Source of the DNA: Legionella saoudiensis
GTDB taxonomy: Bacteria; Pseudomonadota; Gammaproteobacteria; Legionellales; Legionellaceae
Assembly (NCBI RefSeq): GCF_001465875.1
Contig: NZ_LN901324.1
Location: 1 to 64,000 of the forward strand
Length of the DNA: 64,000 nt
Direction of reading: 5' to 3'
In this document: piece after piece, positions 49,425 through 60,131 of the stretch
Position numbering within the stretch: the first letter of the stretch is position 1
Layout of the letters: each line of letters opens with the position of its first letter
Notes under the pieces: model-generated
Database searches by the model: none
Told to the model about the DNA's origin: nothing
What the model saw: the letters and a program-made list of their open reading frames with translations, nothing else
Position numbers and translations under genes: made by a program

Positions 49425-52400
49425 ATGAAGATCACTGTGGATACGCTGAGTTTTGATACCGTCCAAGAGTTTACTGCTCATTTAGAACATACTTATGGAC
49501 AGGCTCAATCTGGAACAAAGGAAGTACTTATTCGTTTAAAATGCGAGGCTCTTGAAGCAGAGCATGTGGCACAAATTGTCGAGTATATTTTAAATCCGGA
49601 CCAGCTCCACATTTATAAATTACAAATAGCATCCTTAAAGAACAGCAGCGCCCAATTAGCTTTTGATAATGCGTATTTGGCTAGTAAACGACAACGGTTA
49701 GCCCTTGATTTTCAAAACAATGTAGCTGATTTACCTCAGCCTATCCGAGCATTTCAGCCTCTTGAACTTCCCATAAGGAAGTCTAAAAAAAATTGGATTG
49801 AAGGAACCCAAGGGGCTAGTTTAAATATCCAAATCCCCATAGAAGAGCCTTTACTCACTGTGCAACCCACCTCTCCTATAGCGGCAAGCTTACGAAAACA
49901 AAGAGAAGCGGTGATGAGGGATGAAATTGTTCAGAAGCCCCCTGTACCAATGGCTTCGCTCGGTGAACTTATTGATCGTGAAACGATTAATGCCAAACTA
50001 AAACGTTTTGCTAATAAATTATTTAAAGAAAAAGCTCCTAACTTACAGCTCTTATGGGATCGTTTGGTAGGGGTAAACAAGAAAATAACTCATGTGCAAA
50101 ATGAAGCCTTGGAGTATATTATTCGCTATTACCCAGAATTCGTTGATGGGGTAGTTTTGGATAATCTACCTGCTGGGCTTTATCTCCAAGCTACTAATGA
50201 AGAAGGGCTGGTTTTGTGTTACAGCCCAGAGCTTGAAGCGCAACATCTTGATACAATTACTCCTTTAACGATTCTTCCTGAGTTGGTGAATCCAATTGTA
50301 AGCGGTTCATTTCAACAATTTACCCTACTTGGAAATGAATCATCGAATAGAGGACGTTATGAGATTGAATTTGCCCATTTATTTGCGCCTAAAATCGCCT
50401 CAGAAACTCGTTTAAATGCATTAAATTTTTTCCTTTCGGAGCTAGAGCAAGATCCGTTAAAAATACGGCGCATCCATAATCTATTAAAATTTTTACCGTT
50501 AACTAATTCCCATTACCATGGTTTAGCTTATGTATTAGTTAATTCCGGTGCGGATGGAATGGTATTGGTGTTGCAACAATTTAAAATACTTCATGAGCAA
50601 GAGCGTTTTAATGATTTGCATGACCTATTTCTTGAAAATCCTCAAAGTTATGCCGACTTAGCTACACCGAGAGGGCTTGATAATCTTAAAAAATTAGCGG
50701 TGTTAACCCCAGAACAATACATGTGGTGGCGCGCGCTAGTGAGCCAGCATAAAGCGGCTGGTGTACGGACTAATTTTAATGAACTATTTGATGCTTATTC
50801 TTATTTTCTAACGGGGTTAGGTGAGCTTGCCCAGGATTTACCGGCGAGTTGCCCTCTAGTACACGTTAAACATATGAAACCTGCATTGGATAGAGCTTTA
50901 TTTATTATTAAAAATTCAGCCGACCCCAAAGAACAATTGGCATATCTTCATGGTTTAGATTTTGCTGCTGATTATGATCCAGAATATCGTATTATTTCCC
51001 AACATATGGGATTAATTTCAGGACAGGCTAATACTGTAGCGTTTAAAAACCCACAAGAACTTTATACGTTCTTTGCTGGAAAGCCTACATCCGAAGAAGC
51101 ACGTATCCAATTTTATCGTTTTATTGGCAAACAGGATTGGGCTTATGGTTTGAGTGTTTATGAGGATATTGAAGCGCAAATAAATGCTCACTATCACCTA
51201 GATGATGATGCGAGATCCTTATTACTGGGTATTATTCTTTTAACCACTACCGGTAAACGCTCATGTACCGAAGAGCGTGCTCCTTGTGCTGCAGTCCTAA
51301 ACTTAGTGGATAAAATGATATTGGCAGCCAAACTTATTTCTCCTGAATTGAAAACGGGGTTAATGCCTATCCTTTTAATGTGCATGGGCGCGTTAGGATC
51401 TTTTGAACATGATCATATGCCTTCATTACATGAATTAAACCTTTTATTTGATACGTTATTACTTAATCATGGTTCAGCTATAGAAATTCCTGAACGCGAG
51501 AAAGCTAATTATATTGCTCTTATTCCGGTTGACGCGCAGAACGAAATGCTCAAGGTGTTACTGGATGAACTCGCTAAACCACGAGCAGAAGCACCAGAGG
51601 ATGATACGACATCTTCTGATGCGCGAGTGAATATGCTTGCGCTCATGACCCTTTCGCTAAATTTGCTTCATGTTTATGGATCTGTTGGCACCTCATTGCT
51701 TGAAAATTACCAAGCACGACTTACTTTAGCGCAAGCCAAGACTACTGCAATTAATTCCTTTAATATAAATCTATTATTAAGACACCTACATCCAACAGCT
51801 AAGCTGGGTCAGCATATATCAGAATGTTTTGCGCGCGAGCCAGCCTCTTTATCGCAATTTCTAAGGTTACTCTCTTTAATAAATGATGCTATTCCCCCAT
51901 ATAATGGTGCAGAGGAAGCGCCTGACTCTGAGTTTGAAACGCAGGTTAAAACTTTAGTGCAGAATGTGGTCGCTCTTCCGAAAGCCCAGCAAACCATATT
52001 GTTCAACCTGCTCGTTGAAATTGATGTTCGAACATCCTCTAGTCTGCCTTCATTAGAAAACCTCCTTGAAATCGTTCAGGCAGTAAGCCTGGATGCGGGC
52101 AATTTGGGAACAATGGATAATATAGAGCAGCAAGCTACTATTTTAGATATAATTCAGGAAATTTTGCCTAATACACAAATAGGCAGTAGACCCGTGCTGA
52201 GTCTGAAAAAGCCCCTTAATCCTGAAGATTATGAGGATTGCCTTATTGAAGCCGTAAACTCATTGCAAACAGCAAATCCAGGTTTTGATGATTATTTGCT
52301 AAATTTAACCCCTGAATTTTTTGAGGATGAACTCGATGAGGAACTGGAACTTGAGTTAAGCAAACAATTTGATGAGCTTAGCCGCCTTATTAATACCCTA

Positions 52401-55400
52401 ATTGATCTCCGAAATAACCATCATAATGATTTTCGCCGTTGTATTAGTCGTTTAGGTAATGAATTTACTTCCAGTGAGCAACGCTGTTCTTTTACTCCGG
52501 CGCAGCTGGGTGGGTTATTAACTGAGTTTAGTCGAATAGCGGAAGACCAGGTTGTAGAGCAACTCGATATTTTATTAAATGCCTTGCATACACACTCGAA
52601 TTATTCTGAAACCCAATTCGATAATGCGGTGCAGCAGGTGCTTATTTTGGCGCAATATAAAGCAGCTGGTATTATTGATTTTGCTGCCTACATAAAATTA
52701 TTACAGCTCTCGTTTGTACACAATTTGTCTAGAGATACCTTATTTCCATTTGAGCAGTTAATACAGATTTATGAGTTATTTAGCGGGGCTCAGGATCAGG
52801 TTTATGTCTTATTTGATGCTTGGATGGATGTAATTAAAAAAATTGATGTAGAGCAAGTAAATAGTGTGTTGTTGGAACAGCTTATTGCTCATACTTTATT
52901 TGTTCTGCAAGCTTTTTCTGAATCGGAAACGGCAATACTTCCGTTAATGACTTCATTAATTAAAACATGCAAAACAGGTAGCGTGCAGGAGTTGCACCAA
53001 TATGATGAGTTGCTCGCCAAATTTGCCAGGGCGAGTGAGCCAGTATTAAACGCTTGGATTAAAATACTCACTGCTTATAGCCAAAGTATTGCTGATGATA
53101 AATTGCCCTTGCTATTTAAATTGCATGAAGGCCTTGAAATACAAGAGTTTAATTTAGCAGAGATTGCCTCTTTGTTTGAAAGCCCTCCTTATCCTGACTT
53201 AAAACAATTTATCGGTCTATTAAATGGAAGTGCGAAAGAATTAAGAGCTTATATTGCGCAGTATGATAAAGACCCTAAACAAGGTCGGGCCGAACAGTAT
53301 GATGCGGAATTCGGTATTACGGTTATTAAAACCACAGAGCAGGTAGTGCAAGAGCAGTTTGATATGGCGCAAGTAGCTCAAGTTGTTGCCGATATTAAAA
53401 ATATGTTTGGTAATGTTAATTTAACTGCGCAAGCGCAACATGACATAGTCCAACAAATCACCTACATTAATGCCATTGGCAAAGAGATGCCTTTAGTGAT
53501 TAAAGGCATGGGTAAAAAATATGACGATTTAACGAAGGTTTCACGAGCTGAGTTACGGTTGATTTCCGATCATTTGATTGCAGCAATACGTAACCCGAGT
53601 TGTTCTGAGGCAGATAAGCTAAACGCCCAACTTAATCTAATCGCTGTATTACGTGAACAATATGAACGTGCCACGGGGCAAATTATTTATGCTCCACAAC
53701 TTGCAGCAGTAGTGCTCGCATTAAAACATGAACGCCGTAATCTGTTGATGCAGATTGCAAACGACCAAGATGCACGTGTTGTTAATACATTAGTTGCCGT
53801 AATGCAATGGGTACAGGCTGATGGTGGCAGCGTTGATTTATGTTATGCCCAACGCGAGGAAATGGCTCAAGATTATTATGGTCTTGGACATAAGGATTTC
53901 TTTACTTCTGTGGGCATCGATTCCAGTTGCCTTAAAGCGGATTCACCTTTGAAAACTTATAAGAAAGGGGGAATTAATTGCTCCACTATGGGTGATTTGG
54001 CGGTGTACCGTCAACGCGCTAAACAAAAGGATGAAGTGTTAATCGCTGAAAAAAATGGTCAACCATTATCGACCAATTTAATTCTTTGTGGCACGGATCT
54101 TTCAGCGTTAAACGATAAGCAAGTTTTTAGTTTGACCGCGGATAAACCAGAGGAGCATCCATACGCCTGGATTTACCCGTTGGTTAATGAGTTCATTGCT
54201 CAGCCTCAATTTAAAGATTTAAGCCCGCCTTATGCTTGGAGTGAGCCTCAGGATTTAATGCAGCTAAAAAGCTTTTTAGAACAACATGCTCCCACGGGTA
54301 TTCATCGGGCACAATTAAAAAATCTATCAAGCGAGCAATTAAATGGATGGTTAAACTCTGCTATAGCTGCTCAGCGTATGCTCGAAGGGGAGGATTTTGA
54401 AGTTTTAAGCCAGGGTGCAAATATCTATACTGCAGTACCTTATAGCTTGAAGTCTGCTCAGAAAGGAATGAGTATCGCGCAAGAGGTACAACAATTTTTG
54501 CATGTTCGTTTAGAGAAAGAATATCTGGCTTTAGGATGGAAATTCCCGATTAATCCAGCACGTAAAACAATTGCTCAGGCCTCGGTAAAAGATTTAATTA
54601 ATGAGTATAAGGCTCAGGGACGCATTATTGGGTTATCTAAAACAATGAATGCAGATAAGCTAGGAGAGGTGTGCGATCAGTTGGGTATTACCTCTGCCAA
54701 CGCCATTCCCTCAGGCATGAAGGATCCTCGGAGTGAATTGACTGTAGCTCCTACAGTAAACGAGGAACAATATTGTGCTCTAATTCATAACGTAATTTCT
54801 GGTGCAGTAAATAACCAGCCTATCGTGTTAATTGCGCAAGATGCGAACGAAGTACGTTATCTCCAAGACATGTTAACTGCCTATTACGGTTCATCACGTA
54901 CTGTTGGTGTGTTGGATATGAGTAATAAGCAGTCTTGGTTGAGAAAGGCGGGCTCTCCTAATACCGTGACCATCACTACCGCCGAGGCTCTAGGACGAGG
55001 TACTTTTTTTAATACCGATCTTTCCGAAGGATTTTTGACAATACAAACTTCCTTAGATCCAGCAAATCGTGTGCGTGAGTTCTTACGTCGTATTTCCACT
55101 TATGAAAAACCGGGTAAATATACAGTTATTTATGAAGCTCAAAACTTAATGCATGCTAAGTCTTGGAGTTATTATGATAATGATGAACGTGAGCTTATGT
55201 TTGCAGACCTTGAGTTATTGCGTCATAAGCGACAAGAAGTTATAGCGATTCAACATGTATATAACCAGTCTGCTGCAGCGATGCGTTATGTGGCGATGAA
55301 GCAGTTTGATGAATGGCAAGCGTTTCTAGCGACTATTTATGCAAAAGATGATTTATTGCAATTAAATAATGAGCTGTTGCTGTTAAAAGATAATTTAGCC

Positions 55401-57800
55401 TGTAACTTAAGTGAGAAGTGGCAAGAGTGTATTACTTCTCTTGGCCAACAGGAACATTATATGAGCCTTTATGATCGGAAGGATCCCGAAGGACAAAGTT
55501 TATTGCTTACTGGTTTTCAGGAAGCAATGCATGAATTTGAGCAAGCAACTGTAGCGATATGGCAAACAACTTGTACTGTGTTGCGTGCAAAGGCTGCAGA
55601 GCTAATTGAACCAGGTTCACTAAATGAGTTGCGTAGTAATTATTTAGCGAATATGTCCATCAGTGAGCAATTCCGCTTGCATGAAATCGAAGAGCTAAAG
55701 AAAGAAAACGCAACGCAGGTGGAAAAAGAAAAAGCTCAGCGTTATGTCGCAGCAGGATTAGATGTTAATGGCGCAATGATGCGTTATTCTGATGATGAAC
55801 TCAGTACTTATCGGGCCGCATATACTAAAAATCAGGTTAAATCACTGCAACAGCACATTAGCAAGGTTATTGCTAACGAGAGCGCTTTAAGCAAATCGGT
55901 TCGAGATAATTTGTTAATCCAAATAAATTATGCGGATACTTTGAATGCATTAATCTTATTTTTAAATTCTTACGTAAGATGGTTTGCCGAAGAAGATTTC
56001 GAAAAGAAATATGCAATGCAACCTGCTATTCAAGAGTTACTGCAAGTGGCTGATCAGGTAAATTATGCCGAAGATGCTGCTCTGATTGAATTAAAAGATA
56101 TCTACATTAATAATGTTATAGATGAAATTACCGATGAATTGGAACATAACCTTTCTTGGGCCGTTAAAGGAAACCGAGGTTTAGGATATTTATTAGAGCG
56201 TACAGCGGTTACTGATGCGGCGAATGATATTTTAGTTGCGGTTGCTTCATTAAGAGCGCAGACTAATGGGGATCGTCGCCAATCAGCCTTGAAAAATCTT
56301 TATAAAACTCTGATGCAGCATCAAGCGCGATTGGAGGGTTTATGGATATTTCCTTTGGGACATAAAAATACCCGTAATTTAATTCAAGAAACTTTAGCTA
56401 CGTTAAATAGTTTAACTCTTATCGGCAATGAGCAAAAAATCTTAGATAAAACATTTATTCAGGAAAGTAAAGAGCAGGCTGTTTATTATGTAATGCGTGA
56501 CAAGTTTAATGCCGCTTTACGAAGGTTAGAACAAGAGAAGGGCGCCTTGCTGAGTGAGCATAGTGGGTGGAGGCAGATTAAATGGCAGTTGCAAGATATA
56601 CAGGCAAAATGTGATAGTGTTTATGCGCTTTACGAAATGAATGACTTTATTGTCAATAAAATCGCCAAACTTGGAAAAGCCGATGCAATTCTTCTTGCAC
56701 CACTAACGCAATTACGTGGTGAACTTAATAAAATGTGGCATGAGTGTGAGCAAAACCATCAAGAATTAATGGATGAAAGTAAATACTTCAAGCTGAAAGC
56801 TACAAAAATTGAGACGCAGTTGGTAGCAATGAATAATTTCCAGGTGCATCAAGTTAGTTTAAAACCTGGTCACAACGGATTTAAGGACTATCTGGATTTA
56901 GTGATTGAGGGAAGAGGTACAAATCCGGCACTTGAAGGTTTTGTTCATTATAACTCTCAACTTCCTGACTTGAAACGAATGCAAAGAGAGCATGCACAGC
57001 AATTAGCTGGGGCTTTGGACTTATCTGTACAACTAGAGCAACTTAAACATACACAAATACCCTTGTTGAATCATAAGGCGGTTATACCTGCGAATTCAAA
57101 GTTATTCCCTGTTCAGTTCCAGGGGCAGGTGAATGCGATTTTGCAATTAAATGCTTATGTTCAAGGAGGGACTCCGGATGACTTAAGTGGTTTTCCTGAG
57201 ACTGTACAGCATCATTTCCGGGACAGAGATCGAATCAAAAATTTTACATTAACTAATTTAGATGTAGATGAAATAAATCAACTTCATGATGAATCGTTAA
57301 AAACAGATTTAATTAATTTACACCAGAGAGTTACAGAGGCAGCTAAGTCTCAGCCTATTTGGAAGAGCGCTTGGTCTTTACTTGTGAATACGGTGTTTAA
57401 TCAAGAGTCTGAAGAGGATAGGAAAGAGTTATTGGAGGAGCTTAAACAGCATTGTATCAAACAAGTGCGAAACAGCTTATTGCCGACAATTAAAAAAGAA
57501 GAAGCTGCATTGTCGAGCCAACTTGCAGACCTATATCAAACAACACTAAGTCAAATCCAAACGCTTAATGATAAGTTGGCGTTTTTAGCTCAAGAAATTG
57601 AGCGCGAGGAGGCTAAAGGCGCAGTTTATTGCAAACGTTTTGAATCGGTAGCTGAGCTTTATCAATTTGAGGCTTACTTACAATCAAGCTTAGCAAGTCA
57701 AACTCAAAAGCAGTTTGATAAAAAAATTGAGCCGAGTGAAGAGGATTTATTCTTTGACGCGGCCGAATTTGGTTTTGAAAATTCTTTTTTAGGTTTGTAA
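49425..57800 (+). CDS. Giant effector-like protein (2791 aa) with a degenerate SecA-like motor region
   Basis: The single uninterrupted frame encodes a soluble, largely helical protein with no signal peptide or membrane helix. Residues about 1410-1920 resemble a SecA-type DEAD motor. YAPQLAAVVLAL stands for the Q-motif side. NLLMQIANDQDAR (around 1440-1451) sits where the P-loop TGEGKS belongs. GGSVDLCYAQREEMAQDYY resembles the V-V-T-x-N-D-Y-L-A-x-R-D strand. VTITTAEALGRGTFF (1848-1862) matches the helicase C-terminal T-x-x-A-G-R-G-T-D site. The P-loop Lys is gone, so ATP use is doubtful. The C-terminus EPSEEDLFFDAAEFGFE is acidic, like the E-block of Dot/Icm substrates. Flanking helical repeats total over 2200 residues. 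Confidence 0.7.
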   Translation: MKITVDTLSFDTVQEFTAHLEHTYGQAQSGTKEVLIRLKCEALEAEHVAQIVEYILNPDQLHIYKLQIASLKNSSAQLAFDNAYLASKRQRLALDFQNNVADLPQPIRAFQPLELPIRKSKKNWIEGTQGASLNIQIPIEEPLLTVQPTSPIAASLRKQREAVMRDEIVQKPPVPMASLGELIDRETINAKLKRFANKLFKEKAPNLQLLWDRLVGVNKKITHVQNEALEYIIRYYPEFVDGVVLDNLPAGLYLQATNEEGLVLCYSPELEAQHLDTITPLTILPELVNPIVSGSFQQFTLLGNESSNRGRYEIEFAHLFAPKIASETRLNALNFFLSELEQDPLKIRRIHNLLKFLPLTNSHYHGLAYVLVNSGADGMVLVLQQFKILHEQERFNDLHDLFLENPQSYADLATPRGLDNLKKLAVLTPEQYMWWRALVSQHKAAGVRTNFNELFDAYSYFLTGLGELAQDLPASCPLVHVKHMKPALDRALFIIKNSADPKEQLAYLHGLDFAADYDPEYRIISQHMGLISGQANTVAFKNPQELYTFFAGKPTSEEARIQFYRFIGKQDWAYGLSVYEDIEAQINAHYHLDDDARSLLLGIILLTTTGKRSCTEERAPCAAVLNLVDKMILAAKLISPELKTGLMPILLMCMGALGSFEHDHMPSLHELNLLFDTLLLNHGSAIEIPEREKANYIALIPVDAQNEMLKVLLDELAKPRAEAPEDDTTSSDARVNMLALMTLSLNLLHVYGSVGTSLLENYQARLTLAQAKTTAINSFNINLLLRHLHPTAKLGQHISECFAREPASLSQFLRLLSLINDAIPPYNGAEEAPDSEFETQVKTLVQNVVALPKAQQTILFNLLVEIDVRTSSSLPSLENLLEIVQAVSLDAGNLGTMDNIEQQATILDIIQEILPNTQIGSRPVLSLKKPLNPEDYEDCLIEAVNSLQTANPGFDDYLLNLTPEFFEDELDEELELELSKQFDELSRLINTLIDLRNNHHNDFRRCISRLGNEFTSSEQRCSFTPAQLGGLLTEFSRIAEDQVVEQLDILLNALHTHSNYSETQFDNAVQQVLILAQYKAAGIIDFAAYIKLLQLSFVHNLSRDTLFPFEQLIQIYELFSGAQDQVYVLFDAWMDVIKKIDVEQVNSVLLEQLIAHTLFVLQAFSESETAILPLMTSLIKTCKTGSVQELHQYDELLAKFARASEPVLNAWIKILTAYSQSIADDKLPLLFKLHEGLEIQEFNLAEIASLFESPPYPDLKQFIGLLNGSAKELRAYIAQYDKDPKQGRAEQYDAEFGITVIKTTEQVVQEQFDMAQVAQVVADIKNMFGNVNLTAQAQHDIVQQITYINAIGKEMPLVIKGMGKKYDDLTKVSRAELRLISDHLIAAIRNPSCSEADKLNAQLNLIAVLREQYERATGQIIYAPQLAAVVLALKHERRNLLMQIANDQDARVVNTLVAVMQWVQADGGSVDLCYAQREEMAQDYYGLGHKDFFTSVGIDSSCLKADSPLKTYKKGGINCSTMGDLAVYRQRAKQKDEVLIAEKNGQPLSTNLILCGTDLSALNDKQVFSLTADKPEEHPYAWIYPLVNEFIAQPQFKDLSPPYAWSEPQDLMQLKSFLEQHAPTGIHRAQLKNLSSEQLNGWLNSAIAAQRMLEGEDFEVLSQGANIYTAVPYSLKSAQKGMSIAQEVQQFLHVRLEKEYLALGWKFPINPARKTIAQASVKDLINEYKAQGRIIGLSKTMNADKLGEVCDQLGITSANAIPSGMKDPRSELTVAPTVNEEQYCALIHNVISGAVNNQPIVLIAQDANEVRYLQDMLTAYYGSSRTVGVLDMSNKQSWLRKAGSPNTVTITTAEALGRGTFFNTDLSEGFLTIQTSLDPANRVREFLRRISTYEKPGKYTVIYEAQNLMHAKSWSYYDNDERELMFADLELLRHKRQEVIAIQHVYNQSAAAMRYVAMKQFDEWQAFLATIYAKDDLLQLNNELLLLKDNLACNLSEKWQECITSLGQQEHYMSLYDRKDPEGQSLLLTGFQEAMHEFEQATVAIWQTTCTVLRAKAAELIEPGSLNELRSNYLANMSISEQFRLHEIEELKKENATQVEKEKAQRYVAAGLDVNGAMMRYSDDELSTYRAAYTKNQVKSLQQHISKVIANESALSKSVRDNLLIQINYADTLNALILFLNSYVRWFAEEDFEKKYAMQPAIQELLQVADQVNYAEDAALIELKDIYINNVIDEITDELEHNLSWAVKGNRGLGYLLERTAVTDAANDILVAVASLRAQTNGDRRQSALKNLYKTLMQHQARLEGLWIFPLGHKNTRNLIQETLATLNSLTLIGNEQKILDKTFIQESKEQAVYYVMRDKFNAALRRLEQEKGALLSEHSGWRQIKWQLQDIQAKCDSVYALYEMNDFIVNKIAKLGKADAILLAPLTQLRGELNKMWHECEQNHQELMDESKYFKLKATKIETQLVAMNNFQVHQVSLKPGHNGFKDYLDLVIEGRGTNPALEGFVHYNSQLPDLKRMQREHAQQLAGALDLSVQLEQLKHTQIPLLNHKAVIPANSKLFPVQFQGQVNAILQLNAYVQGGTPDDLSGFPETVQHHFRDRDRIKNFTLTNLDVDEINQLHDESLKTDLINLHQRVTEAAKSQPIWKSAWSLLVNTVFNQESEEDRKELLEELKQHCIKQVRNSLLPTIKKEEAALSSQLADLYQTTLSQIQTLNDKLAFLAQEIEREEAKGAVYCKRFESVAELYQFEAYLQSSLASQTQKQFDKKIEPSEEDLFFDAAEFGFENSFLGL

Positions 57801-57808
57801 TAAATATG

Positions 57809-57845
57809 CCTTGATGCAGTGCTATATTGCATCAAGGTTTTAATT
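57809..57845 (+). terminator. Rho-independent terminator of the giant gene
   Basis: CCTTGATGCA and TGCATCAAGG form a perfect 10-bp stem, followed by TTTTAATTTT. It also lies beyond the end of the convergent gene at 57893. Confidence 0.8.
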
Positions 57846-57892
57846 TTAAAATCTTCTAATGAGCATAAATTAGCAAAATCCAGGATGTAAAC

Positions 57893-59914
57893 TTACAGGA
57901 TTGTACACCAGGATGTAGGTTCAGGCTCAATATTATTGTCCTGCCGGAACGTAGCAATCCATGCTAAAGAACTTAATTGCTCAAGCTCAGCATAATTTCT
58001 CATGAACTCTTCTGAGGGATAAGTGTATATGGATAATCCTGTTTCTATGAGTTGGTGCATAAGTTTTAATTGCTTTATGGGACAGGACAATAGATAAGAG
58101 TTTAGTAACATTAGACCGTACCGATAGGCCAGGGCACTGGTATGTTGCAGATTTTGATCCTGATGTTGTGAAAGGTTGGTGCTGGCATCTGCCCATTCCA
58201 CTAAAAGCCTTATTGCTTCTGCAGCTGTTTCATTATTATGAAGATAATTATATAACAGTTTATCCCATGCCTGTAACTTACTAAACACCACACACCATTG
58301 TTTTAAAGGGATAGTTTCAGGAGATGTTCTTATTAACTCATAGGGGGAAGGGAGAACTAAAAACAGTTTTAACGGTGCATCTAAATCCAATCCATACTCT
58401 TTTAAAAGTTCTACTAAGGCTATAGGCATCGGGGTAATAGGTTCTGTTGCTCTACAAAAGGCTTCACAAATAAATCGGGCTTCTGGTCTTAATGACATTT
58501 CGCCTGTATTAGAAGGTATAAATAATATCTTTTTTAAGCCCTCATAAACTATCTTTTGGTTTGCTTCATTATCGGCTACAGACCAAAGACCTAATAGACG
58601 GGCATAGGTTTCTGCCTCTTTAAGTGGGATCGCATCTACTTCATTTTTTATACTGTCATAAAACTGCTGAAAGTAAGCCTGTTTTTTTTCTTCCGGTAAA
58701 GGGAAGTTGAAATCAAAGAAAAACTTTTTGAGACAATCTTTAAACCCATATTCCTTAATCCATACGTCTACTAGATCCAAACATTGTGGAAGTATGCGAA
58801 CAGATAAAAATGCCCAAGCTCTATGACGCTGTTTACGGCCAAGATTTCCATGAGATAAGTAATGAGAAGCAATGAACTCTAATGAGGGTCTATCTAAATA
58901 AGGCAGCAGCTTTAACCCTAATTCTGCATGCTCATTGGAAAGCTTAACACCACTCTTAAAATAATTTAGAAAGTTGCTAGTAAGTTGATTAATCGATGCT
59001 TTATCAAGGTAAGGTAGAGCGGCGATGATGAATTGATTAGGAAAAGGTTTCCAGTTCTTGCCGTTCTCCGCGTAATTAGTTAAAAAATACATGGCATGTT
59101 TATCAAGGCATAAGGCTCTTTTTTCATCAGACATTGACTCTAGAAAAAGATCTAAAGCTTTATTAAGTAATCTAAGATTAAATTTTTTATATGCCTTATA
59201 ACCTGCTAAATCAGCATCTCTTAACAAGCTGAGCGAAAGGAGTTCATCCAAAATTAGGAACTTATCCTCATCTGAAAGCAAATTAAGCAGAGCATGGGTG
59301 TTTTTCAATGAAATCATGGTTAATAAAAGGGGTGCTTTTTTGAGAGCCGTACTAACCGCAGACAGTAATTGTTCATCTTCTTTAAAATAAAGAAATTCAA
59401 TTATGTCATTTAGAAGCCACGTGCTTTGGCATTGTTCAGGAGGAATGTTGTGTATCGCTTCTTCCGTTAGATGTGCTATTTCTTCCGATAATGAAGAAAA
59501 TAACTGTGCGCGTTGAAACTCATCCAGGCAGGGAAAAAGCCAAGGCCTGGCTGTACGCCAATCGGGTATAAAATAAGAATATCCTTTTCTCTTATTCATT
59601 AGTTCAAAGACTAATGCCTGCTCCCATGTACTTAACACAGGTAAATAGCTTTTTAACTTGTCATCATCTGGAATTAGTATACTCTCAGTATCCTTTAACC
59701 ATGAGGCGAGAACAAATCTTTGTAATGCCCTAGCCTCAGCAGTAGATTGTTCAAAAAGTGCATCAAGAGCATCAGACTGAATCCAACCACTACCTGAAAG
59801 TGCTAAGCGATAAAGAGTCTTAGGTGCTAAAGCACTTTTCAATTGAGCCAAATCGTTCTTCTGTAAAGCTAACATCAGAGCGTCTCTTCCAGACTGGAAA
59901 AAACCAGGATCCAT
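57893..59914 (-). CDS. Helical effector-like protein with a C-terminal CaaX motif
   Basis: The 673-residue protein is Leu-rich and helical throughout, with helical-repeat-like units (LALQKNDLAQLKSALAPKTL; NKALDLFLESMSDEKRAL). There is no signal peptide. The chain ends PEPTSWCTIL and a stop codon, so the last four residues C-T-I-L fit the eukaryotic CaaX prenylation box. Leu at the last position favours geranylgeranylation. Some Legionella effectors carry CaaX boxes that host enzymes prenylate. This suggests delivery into host cells and membrane anchoring there; secretion itself is unproven. It is convergent with the giant gene. Confidence 0.6.
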   Translation of the reverse strand: MDPGFFQSGRDALMLALQKNDLAQLKSALAPKTLYRLALSGSGWIQSDALDALFEQSTAEARALQRFVLASWLKDTESILIPDDDKLKSYLPVLSTWEQALVFELMNKRKGYSYFIPDWRTARPWLFPCLDEFQRAQLFSSLSEEIAHLTEEAIHNIPPEQCQSTWLLNDIIEFLYFKEDEQLLSAVSTALKKAPLLLTMISLKNTHALLNLLSDEDKFLILDELLSLSLLRDADLAGYKAYKKFNLRLLNKALDLFLESMSDEKRALCLDKHAMYFLTNYAENGKNWKPFPNQFIIAALPYLDKASINQLTSNFLNYFKSGVKLSNEHAELGLKLLPYLDRPSLEFIASHYLSHGNLGRKQRHRAWAFLSVRILPQCLDLVDVWIKEYGFKDCLKKFFFDFNFPLPEEKKQAYFQQFYDSIKNEVDAIPLKEAETYARLLGLWSVADNEANQKIVYEGLKKILFIPSNTGEMSLRPEARFICEAFCRATEPITPMPIALVELLKEYGLDLDAPLKLFLVLPSPYELIRTSPETIPLKQWCVVFSKLQAWDKLLYNYLHNNETAAEAIRLLVEWADASTNLSQHQDQNLQHTSALAYRYGLMLLNSYLLSCPIKQLKLMHQLIETGLSIYTYPSEEFMRNYAELEQLSSLAWIATFRQDNNIEPEPTSWCTIL

Positions 59915-60131
59915 AGCGCGCCTTTCTGTTCTAATTTTAATCAGTTTAGCACAGATTCTCTATAGATGTAGGTATGCGGACTGACCTGATTCTTTAAATG
60001 CTGATAAGCACAAAATAGATCTTTGTGATTACAAAGTGGGCATTTTTTAAGGGTGCTACTATACTAAAGATACGCGCAAGGATTGCATAAGTAGTAATTA
60101 ATGTGAGTTCAAAACAAGGATAGGTTAGCGA

